Notes: a model not told the origin generated them from the sequence alone. A stretch of 64,000 bases of DNA from Solimicrobium sp040544425 (GCA_040544425.1 JBEONO010000007.1:62001-126000); one strand, 5' to 3'; positions 40,366 through 49,986 are shown, counted from the stretch's first letter. Numbers and translations: made by a program.

Positions 40366-41901
40366 TTCCTTGAGACTGATCTGCATCAGAGCCTTCAACA
40401 GGCGCGGGATGTGCGTTTTGTTGGTGTCGAAGTGAGCGGCAAACAGAGCGTTGATAAAGCCCGCATCCAGCTCCGGGTGATCGGCCAGTATTGTCTGTAT
40501 CAGCCGGCCGGCTACGATCCTGTCATTGGATTGACCGAGACAGTCCTGCAGCCTGGCGATGGTATCGATGTAATGCTGGATTTTTCCGGGCGGATAAAGA
40601 GCCTTGAAAAAATCGGCCATGTAGCGGATTTTTTTGACGGTGACCCGCAGCTGGTGCAGTGATTTGGGTTCCAGATCAGAAATCTGTTTGCTGCGCCTCA
40701 GCAGTCGTTGCTGACTTTTTTTTAGAGCTTGATCGGAAAACTCAATCAGATCGGACTGATTGGGGTCGCGCCGGAGTTGTTCAACGAGTTCGCACTGCCA
40801 CCTGAGCAGACCTAGGACGATGCGGGCATAACGCGGCGTAACCAGAGCAGCACAGACCTCGCGATGCGCAAGCCGCATCCGGTCTGCGGCAAGCCGGTGA
40901 AGGTCTTGCAGCGTTGTTTTATTGGTTTTGTTGCTATCAGTCAGGTTAATCAGCTGGGGCAAAGTCGATGCATGAAACACGTCCCAGTCCCGTGCCTGAC
41001 CGAGTTGCGTATCCAGCCATTCCATCTCCTCTTCGAAATCATCGGGTAATGGCTGGATTTTTTTTAGCAGCCAAAAAGTTGAGCGCAGACGCCGAAATCC
41101 GACGCGCATCTGGTGCAGACATTCCGGATTCCACGGTTCACGAATGCCAGCCTGATTCGACTGAATCTGGGTCATGCAGCTATGGATGATCCGGCGCACC
41201 GCTTCCTCAACCGGCAGCTGTGGTGTCAGGGACAGTTCGGTTGCTGTGACGGCAGAGACTGGAAGCCGGTCATGAAGCGCGTACCCTTGTTCAATTTTGC
41301 ACAGATGGCCCACATGGAGTGGCGTGGTCTTCATCAAGGCCAGCGTGAACTGAATCAATTGAATCATGCTGCCCGACAGCAGTTCGAAGTCCAGTATGCA
41401 AAACTGGCGCGACTGATCGCCGCTGCTGATCTGACCATGTTCCAGCGAGCAGGCAACGTCGGTATCCTCGGGCAATTGCAACATAATGGCATAGCGGTTG
41501 AACCGGGTTTGAAATACCTCGTGCAGGGCTTTGAGCGTGATAATTTCGCGCAGCAGTTTCTGGTAGCCGGTCTTGTTTTTTGTCAAAGACTTGAGCAGGC
41601 CGAGGTCCGGTTGGTGGTCTGGCAGCTTGAACTGCCAGCTGCGCCATTGCTGCAGGCCGCCGCTGAAGTTTTGACTGTTTTGTTCGTCACCGATCTGGAG
41701 CGACTGGACCTGCACCAGGTGATTGGATTGAACCGAGAGATTGGCGTTGGCGCGTTGAATCACCCCGTCCGGTGAGTCAAAGTAAACTTCGCGCAGCGCT
41801 GTTTCACTCGCTGCCATGACGGCATGTTTTTTCAGTAGTGGGTGCTTGAGAGTCGCAGCGATCGCGTTCGCTTCAAGATGAAAAGTCAGTTTGATCCGCA
41901 T
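40348..41901 (-). CDS. CHAD-domain protein with degenerate CYTH domain
   Basis: A 517-residue protein from ATG 41901. Residues 1-~200 align with a CYTH triphosphatase tunnel domain, but its signatures are lost: the start reads MRIKLTFHLE rather than an ExExK strand, and LSVQSNHLVQVQSL replaces the LRxRR...WxQTLK of active enzymes. Residues ~230-510 are a CHAD domain with both conserved histidine/arginine helices (CLHQMRVGFRRLRS; SLHQLRVTVKKIRY), which bind polyphosphate. It is therefore probably a polyphosphate-binding protein without triphosphatase activity (inference). Confidence 0.85.
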   Translation of the reverse strand: MRIKLTFHLEANAIAATLKHPLLKKHAVMAASETALREVYFDSPDGVIQRANANLSVQSNHLVQVQSLQIGDEQNSQNFSGGLQQWRSWQFKLPDHQPDLGLLKSLTKNKTGYQKLLREIITLKALHEVFQTRFNRYAIMLQLPEDTDVACSLEHGQISSGDQSRQFCILDFELLSGSMIQLIQFTLALMKTTPLHVGHLCKIEQGYALHDRLPVSAVTATELSLTPQLPVEEAVRRIIHSCMTQIQSNQAGIREPWNPECLHQMRVGFRRLRSTFWLLKKIQPLPDDFEEEMEWLDTQLGQARDWDVFHASTLPQLINLTDSNKTNKTTLQDLHRLAADRMRLAHREVCAALVTPRYARIVLGLLRWQCELVEQLRRDPNQSDLIEFSDQALKKSQQRLLRRSKQISDLEPKSLHQLRVTVKKIRYMADFFKALYPPGKIQHYIDTIARLQDCLGQSNDRIVAGRLIQTILADHPELDAGFINALFAAHFDTNKTHIPRLLKALMQISLKELLSGH

Positions 41902-42011
41902 GATTGTCGGTTTCCGGATTGAATGAAATCCAGTGTCAGATTGCTGGATTTCATCCGCTATCATACGCCCTCTTTTTTCAGGTTTTTAGCTATCTCCGGA
42001 AGATCGATCAT

Positions 42012-42437
42012 TTATTTCCAGACGAAGTCCAGATGTTTGGGGTGCTTGTCTGACACGGCAACATGGCGTGACTTTGACTTGCCCTCAAACTCGGCGGTGA
42101 TCAGGTATTTTCCATTTGGTAATTTGGCATACAGATAGGGCCCGTCAGTGGCGGTTTTCAGCAGCACCTCGCCCTTATGATCTTTGATTTCGACGTTGAC
42201 GCTGGCCAGGTATTCCTCCTTGCGGGCGGTCTTTTGCACAAATTCCAAAGACAGCGGATACGACTTTTGTGCTGCCTTCATCGCTGCCGCCTCATCCTTG
42301 CCTACCCCACCGGTCAGATAGCTGATATTTCCTTCGGTTTTTTCGGCAGGCAGAGTTGACTGGCCGAACGCGGGCAGTTGCGCCAGGAGTGCGGAGACAA
42401 GCAATGCGATGATGGAAATTATTTTTGCTGGTTTCAT
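42012..42437 (-). CDS. Secreted carboxypeptidase-regulatory-like protein
   Basis: A 141-residue protein with a signal peptide (IISIIALLVSALLAQLPAFG) and a C-terminal beta-sandwich: VNVEIKDHKGEVLLKT, GPYLYAKLPNGKYLITAEF, the pattern of carboxypeptidase regulatory-like or transthyretin-like domains. Start ATG 42437 follows GGAG. The open frame upstream crosses a FNR-type site and is not coding. Confidence 0.8.
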   Translation of the reverse strand: MKPAKIISIIALLVSALLAQLPAFGQSTLPAEKTEGNISYLTGGVGKDEAAAMKAAQKSYPLSLEFVQKTARKEEYLASVNVEIKDHKGEVLLKTATDGPYLYAKLPNGKYLITAEFEGKSKSRHVAVSDKHPKHLDFVWK

Positions 42438-42533
42438 TTTATTCTCCAATAGTTGGTTGATCGCGGCTGAATACAACCCGACCGGGAGGTCAGGGTGATG
42501 GCGTATGATGCGGTGCGTTCTGTCCGACCGTCT

Positions 42534-42547
42534 TTGACCGCGATCAA
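42534..42547. promoter_or_regulatory. FNR-type site (one mismatch)
   Basis: TTGACCGCGATCAA; right arm perfect. It lies 96 bases from the secreted-protein start (minus) and 148 from the hydrolase of the lipid operon (plus). Confidence 0.6.
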
Positions 42548-42695
42548 AAGCGCTGCAACCAGTCTTGCAGCAAAAAAATGTGTGCTGTCCGGCGCAAAAC
42601 GCACTGACTTTGATGAGGAATAATTTTCTGATCAATCTTTTCAGGTAATTTACTTGTTGGCTTGATGCGATTGACCGATGTGCCGTGGAGTGCCC

Positions 42696-43928
42696 ATGCC
42701 CCGAAAACATTCTCATTCATCCGATCTGCGTGGTCTGTCCCGTTTGATCGTCGATGCCATTCTTGGCGCGACCGATCTGGCTGAACAGGTCAATCTGAGC
42801 GTGCTCAACAGCGCTACAAAATTTGCTGCCCCGATCCAGGCGCCGCTCACCAATGCTACTGCCACGGTATATCGGCAGGTGCGGCAGCTCACCCATCTGG
42901 CCGGTACCGGGATCGACGGATTGTTGGGTTGGTTAACGCCGTATCTGATCAAAAATCGCGGCTGGCGCGGCCGTGAGCCGGTGGTCGCGGTATTGAATGG
43001 GGTGCTGGGTGACTACCTGCACAACACCGAAAATCCGCTGGCAATCGAGATGGAGTTACGCTGCCGGGGTCTGACACTGCCGGACAATCAACCGGAGATG
43101 AAGGAGCTCCTGCCCAATCCGGGTGGGCGTCTCGTGCTGTTGGTGCATGGTCTGTGCATGAGCGATCAGCTGTGGCAACGCAATTCGCATGATCATGGTG
43201 CCGCGCTCGAGCGTGATAGCGGCTATACGCCGGTCTATCTGCGTTATAACAGCGGCCTGCATATTTCTACCAATGGCCGGCAACTGTCCGATCAACTGGA
43301 GGCGCTGCTGCTGAACTGGCCGGTCGCCATTGAGCAAGTGAATCTGCTGTGTCACAGCATGGGCGGCATGGTGGTCAGAAGTGCGCTCTATTATGCGGAT
43401 AAAAACGATCACAACTGGCCATCTCATGTTGCCAAAATCGTGTTCCTCGGGACGCCGCATCATGGCGCGCCGCTGGAACGTGGCGGGCACTGGTTTCATC
43501 TGCTGCTGGGCAGCAGCGGCTTTCTGGCGCCGTTTTCCAGTCTGGGCCGGATTCGCAGCGCGGGCATTACCGATCTGCGCCATGGCAATTTACTCGATCA
43601 GGACTGGAATGGTGTAGACCGGTTCACCCACAGCGATGATATACGCAATCCAGTGCCGCTTCCCGACAGTATTGAATGCTACGCGCTGGCAGCGACCATA
43701 GGAAAACGGGAGAGCGACGTCACAGACCGTCTGCTGGGAGACGGTCTGGTCCCGATCAACAGCGCGCTCGGCATTCATCAGAACCCGCATTTCAATCTGG
43801 CCTTCAAGCCGGAAAATCAGGTGATCCTGCGTGGCATGAATCATCTCGACTTGTTAAATAGCGCAAAGGTGTATCAACAGATTCAAACTTGGATGGCAAG
43901 CCCGGAGGCATCATGCAATATTTCGTAA
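42696..43928 (+). CDS. Alpha/beta hydrolase (esterase/lipase-like)
   Basis: A 410-residue hydrolase. Oxyanion strand LVLLVHGLCMSDQLW, nucleophile elbow LLCHSMGGMVVRS, and a C-terminal histidine near MNHLDLLNS. The N-terminal ~130 residues are an unassigned helical extension. ATG 42696 has GGAG 6 bases upstream. The reductase gene begins before this one ends (16-base overlap with GGAGG inside it), so the two are coupled and probably act on the same lipids. Substrate not identified. Confidence 0.85.
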   Translation: MPRKHSHSSDLRGLSRLIVDAILGATDLAEQVNLSVLNSATKFAAPIQAPLTNATATVYRQVRQLTHLAGTGIDGLLGWLTPYLIKNRGWRGREPVVAVLNGVLGDYLHNTENPLAIEMELRCRGLTLPDNQPEMKELLPNPGGRLVLLVHGLCMSDQLWQRNSHDHGAALERDSGYTPVYLRYNSGLHISTNGRQLSDQLEALLLNWPVAIEQVNLLCHSMGGMVVRSALYYADKNDHNWPSHVAKIVFLGTPHHGAPLERGGHWFHLLLGSSGFLAPFSSLGRIRSAGITDLRHGNLLDQDWNGVDRFTHSDDIRNPVPLPDSIECYALAATIGKRESDVTDRLLGDGLVPINSALGIHQNPHFNLAFKPENQVILRGMNHLDLLNSAKVYQQIQTWMASPEASCNIS

Positions 43929-45901
43929 CTGGTGCGACAGGATTTATTGGCAGGCGACTGGTCAAAAAATTGCTGACGCATCGTGACAGCACCGTGTATT
44001 TTTTGGTTCGCGAAGCACACCTCTCCAAGGTGCCGGATCTGTTGCAGTACTGGGGTACGTCCGAGGGGCGCGCGGTACCCGTGTTGGGTGATCTGCAAAA
44101 AAAGGGTCTGGGAATTTCAGAAGTGGAGACCCAACAATTTATCAAGCGTATTGACCATTTCTTCCATCTTGCGGCAATTTATGATTTGAACGCTGGCGCA
44201 GCGATCCAATTCGAGGTCAACCAGGAAGGAACGCGCCAGGTGGTTGCATTTGCCAACCGGATCAACGCAAAACTGTTTCACCACGTCAGTTCGATAGCCG
44301 CTGCCGGTCTGTACAAGGGCGTGTTTCGTGAAGATATGTTTGATGAAGCCGAGCATCTCGACCATCCGTATTTCGCGAGCAAACATCAGGCCGAAAAAAT
44401 CGTGCGCTGCGAAGCGAAAATCCCTTATCGCATTTACCGACCCGGTATGGTGGTCGGCGATTCAGTGACCGGTGAAGCCGACAAGGTAGATGGACCTTAT
44501 TATTTTTTCAAAGCGATCCAGCGGGTCCGTCAGAGCCTGCCATCCTGGATGCCGATGATCGGCATTGAAGGAGGGCGTCTCAATATTGTGCCCGTCGATT
44601 ATGTGGTCAACGCCATGGACTATATTGCGCACCGTCCCAATCTCGACGGTCAGTGTTTTCATCTGACCGACCCGGAACCGATGCGGGTCGGAGATGTGTT
44701 AAATACCTTCGCCAAGGCGGCCCATGCGCCCAGGTTCAGTCTGCGGATCAATGCGGTGTTGCTCGACTATATTCCTGATTCGATCAAGAAGGGTCTGATG
44801 GCACTGACACCGGTGCGGCGCATCAAGGACGCGATCTGGGCCGATTTCGGCGTGCCGGAAAACATGATGCAGTTCATTAATTACCCAACCCGCTTTGACA
44901 GCCGCAATGCCAGCGCGGCGCTGGCCGGAAGCGGCATTGTGTGTCCGCCCCTGACCGCCTACGCCAATCAGATCTGGGATTACTGGGAACGCCATCTTGA
45001 CCCGGACTTGCGCCTTGACCATAGCTTGAAAGGGCAGGTCGGGGGGAAGTCGGTACTGGTGACGGGCGGCTCGTCCGGGATCGGACTGGCACTGGCACAT
45101 CGGCTGGCCGAAGCCGGCGCGAAGACGATCATTTGCGGCAGACACGAAGATAAACTGGTCGCAGCCAGAAGTGAATTGAGCGCGCGTGGATTGGCCGTGA
45201 CGACGTATCAGGTCGATCTGGCCGATATCGGCCAATGCGAGCAGTTTGTACAAACTCTGCTCAGTGAGCATGGGGCGATCGATATTCTGGTCAACAATGC
45301 CGGTCGGTCAATCCGGCGCAGCGTCGAAGCCAGCTTTGATCGCTTTCATGATTTTGAGCGCCTGATGCAATTGAATTACTTCGGTGCGCTGCGCCTGACG
45401 CTGGGATTGCTGCCCGGAATGGTAGAACGGCGCGCCGGGCATGTGATCAATATTTCCTCAATCGGGGTATTAACCAATGCGCCGCGTTTTTCCGGTTATG
45501 TCGCCTCGAAGGCGGCGCTGGAAGCGTGGACCCGCTGTGCGGCTTCCGAGTTTTCCGATGTTGGCATCCATTTCACCACCATCAATATGCCGCTGGTACG
45601 CACGCCGATGATTACCCCGACCCGGCTGTACGCAAACGTGCCGACCTTAACGCCGGATGACGCGGCCGATCTGATTGTGGAGGCAATCGTCAGCAAACCG
45701 GTATCGGTCACCACCAATCTGGGCCGGTTCGGGCAGGTTGTCCACGCACTGACACCGCATATCGGGCAAATCATCATGAATACCAGCTTTCGCATGTTTC
45801 CGGACTCGGCACCAGCCGGGCAGCCAGACCGGCCTGCCGACCGGGAATTGAATGCGGACCAGTATGCGATGCAACAGCTGTTGCGCGGTCTGCATTTTTA
45901 G
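43913..45901 (+). CDS. Two-domain fatty acyl-CoA reductase-like protein
   Basis: A 662-residue protein. Residues 1-~360 are an extended short-chain dehydrogenase (FVTGATGFIGRRLV; catalytic YFASK) of the male-sterility/NAD-binding-4 type. Residues ~375-630 are a classical short-chain dehydrogenase (LVTGGSSGIGLALA, NNAGRS, INISS, YVASK). This size and order match the Marinobacter Maqu_2507-type fatty acyl-CoA reductase, which yields fatty alcohols for wax esters (recollection). ATG 43913 follows GGAGG 5 bases upstream, inside the hydrolase gene. The wax synthase 4 kb downstream supports the assignment; activity remains inference. Confidence 0.85.
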   Translation: MQYFVTGATGFIGRRLVKKLLTHRDSTVYFLVREAHLSKVPDLLQYWGTSEGRAVPVLGDLQKKGLGISEVETQQFIKRIDHFFHLAAIYDLNAGAAIQFEVNQEGTRQVVAFANRINAKLFHHVSSIAAAGLYKGVFREDMFDEAEHLDHPYFASKHQAEKIVRCEAKIPYRIYRPGMVVGDSVTGEADKVDGPYYFFKAIQRVRQSLPSWMPMIGIEGGRLNIVPVDYVVNAMDYIAHRPNLDGQCFHLTDPEPMRVGDVLNTFAKAAHAPRFSLRINAVLLDYIPDSIKKGLMALTPVRRIKDAIWADFGVPENMMQFINYPTRFDSRNASAALAGSGIVCPPLTAYANQIWDYWERHLDPDLRLDHSLKGQVGGKSVLVTGGSSGIGLALAHRLAEAGAKTIICGRHEDKLVAARSELSARGLAVTTYQVDLADIGQCEQFVQTLLSEHGAIDILVNNAGRSIRRSVEASFDRFHDFERLMQLNYFGALRLTLGLLPGMVERRAGHVINISSIGVLTNAPRFSGYVASKAALEAWTRCAASEFSDVGIHFTTINMPLVRTPMITPTRLYANVPTLTPDDAADLIVEAIVSKPVSVTTNLGRFGQVVHALTPHIGQIIMNTSFRMFPDSAPAGQPDRPADRELNADQYAMQQLLRGLHF

Positions 45902-45975
45902 GAAAGCCGGAACTGATTTGAGTCTGGTTCCTGGTTGTCTTTCCAGGCGCCTCAGTCGCTGCCGTCCAGGCGGCC

Positions 45976-46009
45976 CCGTCGTTCCCGCCTCCGGCCGCGG
46001 GAACGACGG
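45976..46009. repeat. Perfect 13-base stem-loop, dispersed repeat
   Basis: CCGTCGTTCCCGC (45976-45988) with GCGGGAACGACGG (45997-46009). The same GTCCAGGCG-CCCCGTC-TTCCCGC module occurs at about 59052-59075, so this is a dispersed repeat rather than a gene-specific terminator. It is not followed by a T-run. Confidence 0.75.
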
Positions 46010-46035
46010 AACTGTTGATTTGTCGAGACAGCTTT

Positions 46036-46049
46036 TTGACGTACATCAA
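46036..46049. promoter_or_regulatory. FNR-type site (one mismatch)
   Basis: TTGACGTACATCAA; right arm perfect; 58 bases before the acyl-CoA ligase start. It gives the second half of the lipid cluster its own promoter. Confidence 0.6.
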
Positions 46050-46107
46050 AACCACGTCGCGCCACATTCTTACACTGAAGCCGTAGCTAACCAGTGTCGA
46101 GACCAAA

Positions 46108-47823
46108 ATGGAAAAAATTTGGCTGAACAGCTTTCCGCCCGGCGTCCCTGCCGAGGTTGATGTCAGCGAGTTCAAATCACTACGAGACATGCTTGAGTGG
46201 GGTTGTGAGCGTTACGCCGACCTGCCCGCATTTTCCAATCAACATACCGAAATGAGCTATCGGGAACTCGATACGCTCTCGAATGCGTTTGCCTCCTACC
46301 TGCAAAATTTTCTGTATCTGAATAAAGGCGATCGCGTCGCGCTGATGATGCCCAATCTGCTGCAATATCCGGTGGCCCTGTTTGGCGTGCTGCGTGCCGG
46401 CTGTGTGGTGGTCAATACCAATCCCCAATATACCGCGCGGGAACTGCACCATCAGCTGGTCGATTCCGGGGCCGTGTGTATCGTGATTCTGGAAAATTTT
46501 GCACATACCCTGGAAGAGGCTCTGCCAGGCAGCTCCGTGCAGCATGTGATTACCTCGCGGGTTGGCGACCTGTTCCATTTTCCGAAAGCGCAGATTGTCA
46601 ATTTCGTGGTCGAGCATGTCAGGAAGATTGTCCCCGATTGGCATATCGACAACGCTATTCCGTTTCCGGAAGCGCTGCAGCTCGGCGCCAATATCGTCAC
46701 AATTGAAAATGAGGTGGAGGCCAACGATATCGCGTTTCTCCAATATACGGGAGGCACCACCGGAACGCCCAAAGGCGCCATCCTCACGCACGGCAATATT
46801 GTCGCCAATCTTCTGCAGATCTCTGCGTGGATCAGTACCGCATTGAAAGAGCGGGAAGAGATCGCCGTGATTCCGCTGCCGATGTACCACATTTTTTCGC
46901 TGATCGCGGTCCTCACATTTTTCAGGTTCGGTGCCAAAAGCATTCTGATCACCAATCCGCGTGATATGGACGGTTTTATCAAGGAAATCAGGCACAGCAA
47001 GTTCAGCGTCATCATTGGTGTCAATACGCTGTTCAATGCTCTGCTGCACGCACCCCATGTCAGTGAGATCGATACCAGCCGATTGAAAGTGGCGATTGCA
47101 GGCGGAATGGCGGTCCAATATGCCGTGGCGAAAAAATGGCATGAACTGTTTGGCGTGCCCCTGATTGAAGGCTATGGCCTGACTGAAGCCTCGCCGATTG
47201 CCTGTGCCAACCGTCTCGATATCGAGGAGTTTACCGGGACAATCGGGCTGCCGATTTCTTCTACCGAAGTCTCGCTGCGCGATGAAGCCGGCCAGGAAGT
47301 GCCGGTCGGTGATCTGGGCGAGATCTGCATTCGGGGGCCGCAGATCATGAAAGGTTATTGGAAGAAACCCGAAGAGAGCGCCAACGTGTTCATCGGTGAC
47401 GGCTGGATGCGTACCGGCGATCTGGGATCGATGGATGAACACGGCTATATCAAGCTGGTGGACCGCAAAAAAGACATCATTATAGTCTCGGGTTTCAAGG
47501 TATTTCCGAATGAAGTCGAGCAGGTGGTGATGATGATCAATGGCGTACTCGAAGTGGCCGCCGTCCCTGCTTATGACGAACGTTCCGGCCACGTGGTCAA
47601 AATTGTGGTGGTGACCAACAACCCGGGCGTGACTGAATATCAGATTCTGGATCATTGCCGGAAAAATCTGACCGGCTACAAAGTGCCCAAGCACGTGGTG
47701 TTGCGCGATCAGCCATTACCGAAGTCTCCGGTTGGTAAAGTGCTGCGCCGCCTGGTTGCCGAACAGTTCAGTGCCGCGCCGGTGCAGAATAAAAGCGCGG
47801 AAAGTGCGATCAATTCGACTTGA
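46108..47823 (+). CDS. Long-chain fatty acid-CoA ligase (FadD-like)
   Basis: A 571-residue adenylate-forming enzyme. The AMP-binding P-loop is LQYTGGTTGTPKGAILTHGN, followed by EGYGLTEASP, GWMRTGDLG and the C-terminal RKKDIIIVSGFKVFPNEVE. It activates free fatty acids to acyl-CoA, which would feed the reductase and the wax synthase. It lies downstream of the reductase with a 206-base gap containing a hairpin repeat and an FNR-type site. Phasin follows after 49 bases. Confidence 0.93.
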   Translation: MEKIWLNSFPPGVPAEVDVSEFKSLRDMLEWGCERYADLPAFSNQHTEMSYRELDTLSNAFASYLQNFLYLNKGDRVALMMPNLLQYPVALFGVLRAGCVVVNTNPQYTARELHHQLVDSGAVCIVILENFAHTLEEALPGSSVQHVITSRVGDLFHFPKAQIVNFVVEHVRKIVPDWHIDNAIPFPEALQLGANIVTIENEVEANDIAFLQYTGGTTGTPKGAILTHGNIVANLLQISAWISTALKEREEIAVIPLPMYHIFSLIAVLTFFRFGAKSILITNPRDMDGFIKEIRHSKFSVIIGVNTLFNALLHAPHVSEIDTSRLKVAIAGGMAVQYAVAKKWHELFGVPLIEGYGLTEASPIACANRLDIEEFTGTIGLPISSTEVSLRDEAGQEVPVGDLGEICIRGPQIMKGYWKKPEESANVFIGDGWMRTGDLGSMDEHGYIKLVDRKKDIIIVSGFKVFPNEVEQVVMMINGVLEVAAVPAYDERSGHVVKIVVVTNNPGVTEYQILDHCRKNLTGYKVPKHVVLRDQPLPKSPVGKVLRRLVAEQFSAAPVQNKSAESAINST

Positions 47824-47872
47824 GTTATTTGGGCGGGTTTCTCAACTTTTATTAATCAGACAGGAGAATATG

Positions 47873-48412
47873 ATGGGGAAGAAATTAAACGCACTGGCTA
47901 ACGGTGAAGATCAAAATCTGTCCGAAGCGATCCGGGCATCTGCGCAGCAAATCTGGCAGGCGGGACTGGGCGCATTCGCCGTTGCTGAAAAAGAAGGCGG
48001 CAAGTTGTTCGCAAAGCTGGTGAAAGACGGGATCAATATTCAAAACCGCACCAAGCATCTGGGTGATCTCGACGTGCATGGCGCGATGTCCCAGGTCGCG
48101 GCCAATTTCAACAAGCAGGCCTTCGGTTCCTGGGAAAAAATTGAAAAAGTGTTTGAGGATCGTGTCTCCAGCACCTTGAATCAGCTTGGTGTTCCGACCA
48201 GCAAGGACCTGGAGCAACTGACGCAGCGTGTCGATGAGTTGTCAAGGCAGATCGCGGGGTTGAAGGTGTCCGCTCCCGCGACACAAAAAGCGGCTGCCAA
48301 AAAAGTGGCAGCGGACAAACCGGCAACAAAAAAACCGGCTGCAAGGAAACCGGCTGCCAGGAAACCGACAGCGACGGTCGCTGCAGCAAAAGAGCGGGTC
48401 GTGGCCAAGTAA
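47873..48412 (+). CDS. Phasin, PhaF-like granule-associated protein
   Basis: A 179-residue protein. Residues ~20-125 are an amphipathic phasin helix bundle (ASAQQIWQAGLGAFAVAEKE, then SWEKIEKVFEDRV). The C-terminus is an Ala/Lys/Pro repeat (KPATKKPAARKPAARKPTA) like the DNA-binding tail of PhaF. ATG 47873 has AGGAGA at good spacing. Such proteins coat polyester granules and tie them to the nucleoid; next to lipid genes it may coat neutral-lipid bodies (inference). No PHA synthase is in the window. Confidence 0.9.
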   Translation: MGKKLNALANGEDQNLSEAIRASAQQIWQAGLGAFAVAEKEGGKLFAKLVKDGINIQNRTKHLGDLDVHGAMSQVAANFNKQAFGSWEKIEKVFEDRVSSTLNQLGVPTSKDLEQLTQRVDELSRQIAGLKVSAPATQKAAAKKVAADKPATKKPAARKPAARKPTATVAAAKERVVAK

Positions 48413-48431
48413 TGGTCGTTCAGTCAGCGCG

Positions 48432-49136
48432 ATGACTGGTTCAATGGACAAGCAAACCATTATCGCCAATCTGCGCCGTGATTTACATGACGTCGTCGAA
48501 ACCCGCAGCTACATCACCCGCTCGGCGCTGGCGAATGCGCGGATTGAGCTGCGCCAGTTCCAGATGGCGCGTCTGGCGATTACGCACGCTGATCTGCTGG
48601 CAGCCAAAGAAACCCGTCCGGCTTCGCAATTTTTTCTGGAAGATCTGTATGGCATTAACGACTTTGCGAAACGCGACGCCGATATTGAACGGGTGATCCC
48701 GATGATGGAACGGGCTCTGCCGTTGGTTGCGCTCAAATATATCGCCGAGGCGATTGAACTCGACGCCCTGTCCGAATCACTGGACTGCGCGATGGCCGAG
48801 AAATTGGGGGAGGGGTTTGGCGCCGACGACTATGTGGAAACCTACCGGGTAGTGAGGACGCGCGAGGAACGCGAGCGGCAGATTGCACATATTGATTCGG
48901 TCGGCCATTCTTTGTGTGAAATTGTTCATATGCCTTTGGTCGGCGCCTCGATCGCCGCCATGTCTATTCCCGCCAGGCTGACCGGACTGTCTGAACTGCA
49001 CCATTTTCTGGAGCGCGGGTTTGACGCTTTTAAGCGCTTAAGCAAACCGGAACAGTTTGTCGAGACTATCGTGGAGCGTGAGACGACCATCCTCAATAAT
49101 CTGTATTCCGGCAAAGCCAATCCGTTTAAATTTTAA
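48432..49136 (+). CDS. FFLEELY-motif hypothetical protein
   Basis: A 234-residue mostly helical protein, 19 bases after the phasin. It contains ASQFFLEDLYGINDFAKRD, the hallmark of the FFLEELY-motif family of proteobacterial proteins with unknown function, and a C-terminal FVETIVERET. No membrane segment or catalytic motif is visible. ATG 48432 or 48444 may be the start; neither has a strong ribosome binding site. Its position between phasin and wax synthase links it to storage granules (inference). Confidence 0.75.
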   Translation: MTGSMDKQTIIANLRRDLHDVVETRSYITRSALANARIELRQFQMARLAITHADLLAAKETRPASQFFLEDLYGINDFAKRDADIERVIPMMERALPLVALKYIAEAIELDALSESLDCAMAEKLGEGFGADDYVETYRVVRTREERERQIAHIDSVGHSLCEIVHMPLVGASIAAMSIPARLTGLSELHHFLERGFDAFKRLSKPEQFVETIVERETTILNNLYSGKANPFKF

Positions 49137-49215
49137 CCAGCGGTTCTGTCTCCCAAATTTTTCCAACAAATACAGCCAGCCTGTATTCGGCACGAAAAAT
49201 TTTGACATGGCAGTA

Positions 49216-49986
49216 CTATTCAAGCTCTTCCAGCGCCAACTGCACATCAAGCCGCTCCATCGCATCCATCGGTTTCATCGCAGCTGCCTCGCGATAAAGT
49301 GTCAATGCCTCAGCCATCTTGTTTTTACCCTTCAGCATGACCAGTCCGTTTGCATATTCAATGCGCGCGATCGCCGAATCAGGGTTCAGCTCGAGCGCAT
49401 GTCTGAACATGGCGATCCCATCGCTTTCCTTGACGTCATAAGTCAGTCCGCCGATCACCGCACCAACCTTGTCGATAATTTCGGCATTGTAGACACCCCG
49501 TGCAATATAGGCATCGGCGTGTTTGGGTTCGAGCCTGATGGCCATGTCGAGACAGTGCTTGATTTTGCTGGCAATGCCTTGTGCCAGTGCCGCCAGTACT
49601 GAAATTTCCTGTGCGTAGCGGCCCAGTGCGTAGGCCTGCCAGTAGTAGCCTGATGCGAGTTTTGGGCAGGCTTTTTGTTGTTCGACGCAGCGCTCCGAGA
49701 CATCTTCAAACAGGCGGATTTTTCTTTCCCTTTCCTGTTCCAGATAGTTGGCGTAAATGCAGGTCGCTTTATTGGCGACCGTGTACCCATCCATGCCCAG
49801 CTTCAGTCCCGCTGTGCAGGCATGTTCAAAATCGCCCGCGTGAAATGCACTCCATGCCGCCAGTAATGGCGCGCTGTCGGGACATTTTTCTGCGTCGCCG
49901 GTGTGCAGCCGTTTCCAGTTTTTTTTCAGGCTGTCTGCGCTGTAGATGTAGCTCGGATCAGGGTAGGGAAATTTTCGCCATGCCAT
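49216..49986 (-). CDS. TPR-like hypothetical protein
   Basis: A 256-residue protein built of helical repeats; tetratricopeptide-like segments are ADAYIARGVYNAEIIDKVG and AMFRHALELNPDSAIARIEY, preceded by IRLEPKHADAYI. No signal peptide. ATG 49986 has GGAG 6 bases upstream; the frame continues to 50079 but without support. Divergent from the wax synthase, sharing a ~190-base gap with a degenerate FNR-like element. Role unknown. Confidence 0.8.
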   Translation of the reverse strand: MAWRKFPYPDPSYIYSADSLKKNWKRLHTGDAEKCPDSAPLLAAWSAFHAGDFEHACTAGLKLGMDGYTVANKATCIYANYLEQERERKIRLFEDVSERCVEQQKACPKLASGYYWQAYALGRYAQEISVLAALAQGIASKIKHCLDMAIRLEPKHADAYIARGVYNAEIIDKVGAVIGGLTYDVKESDGIAMFRHALELNPDSAIARIEYANGLVMLKGKNKMAEALTLYREAAAMKPMDAMERLDVQLALEELE

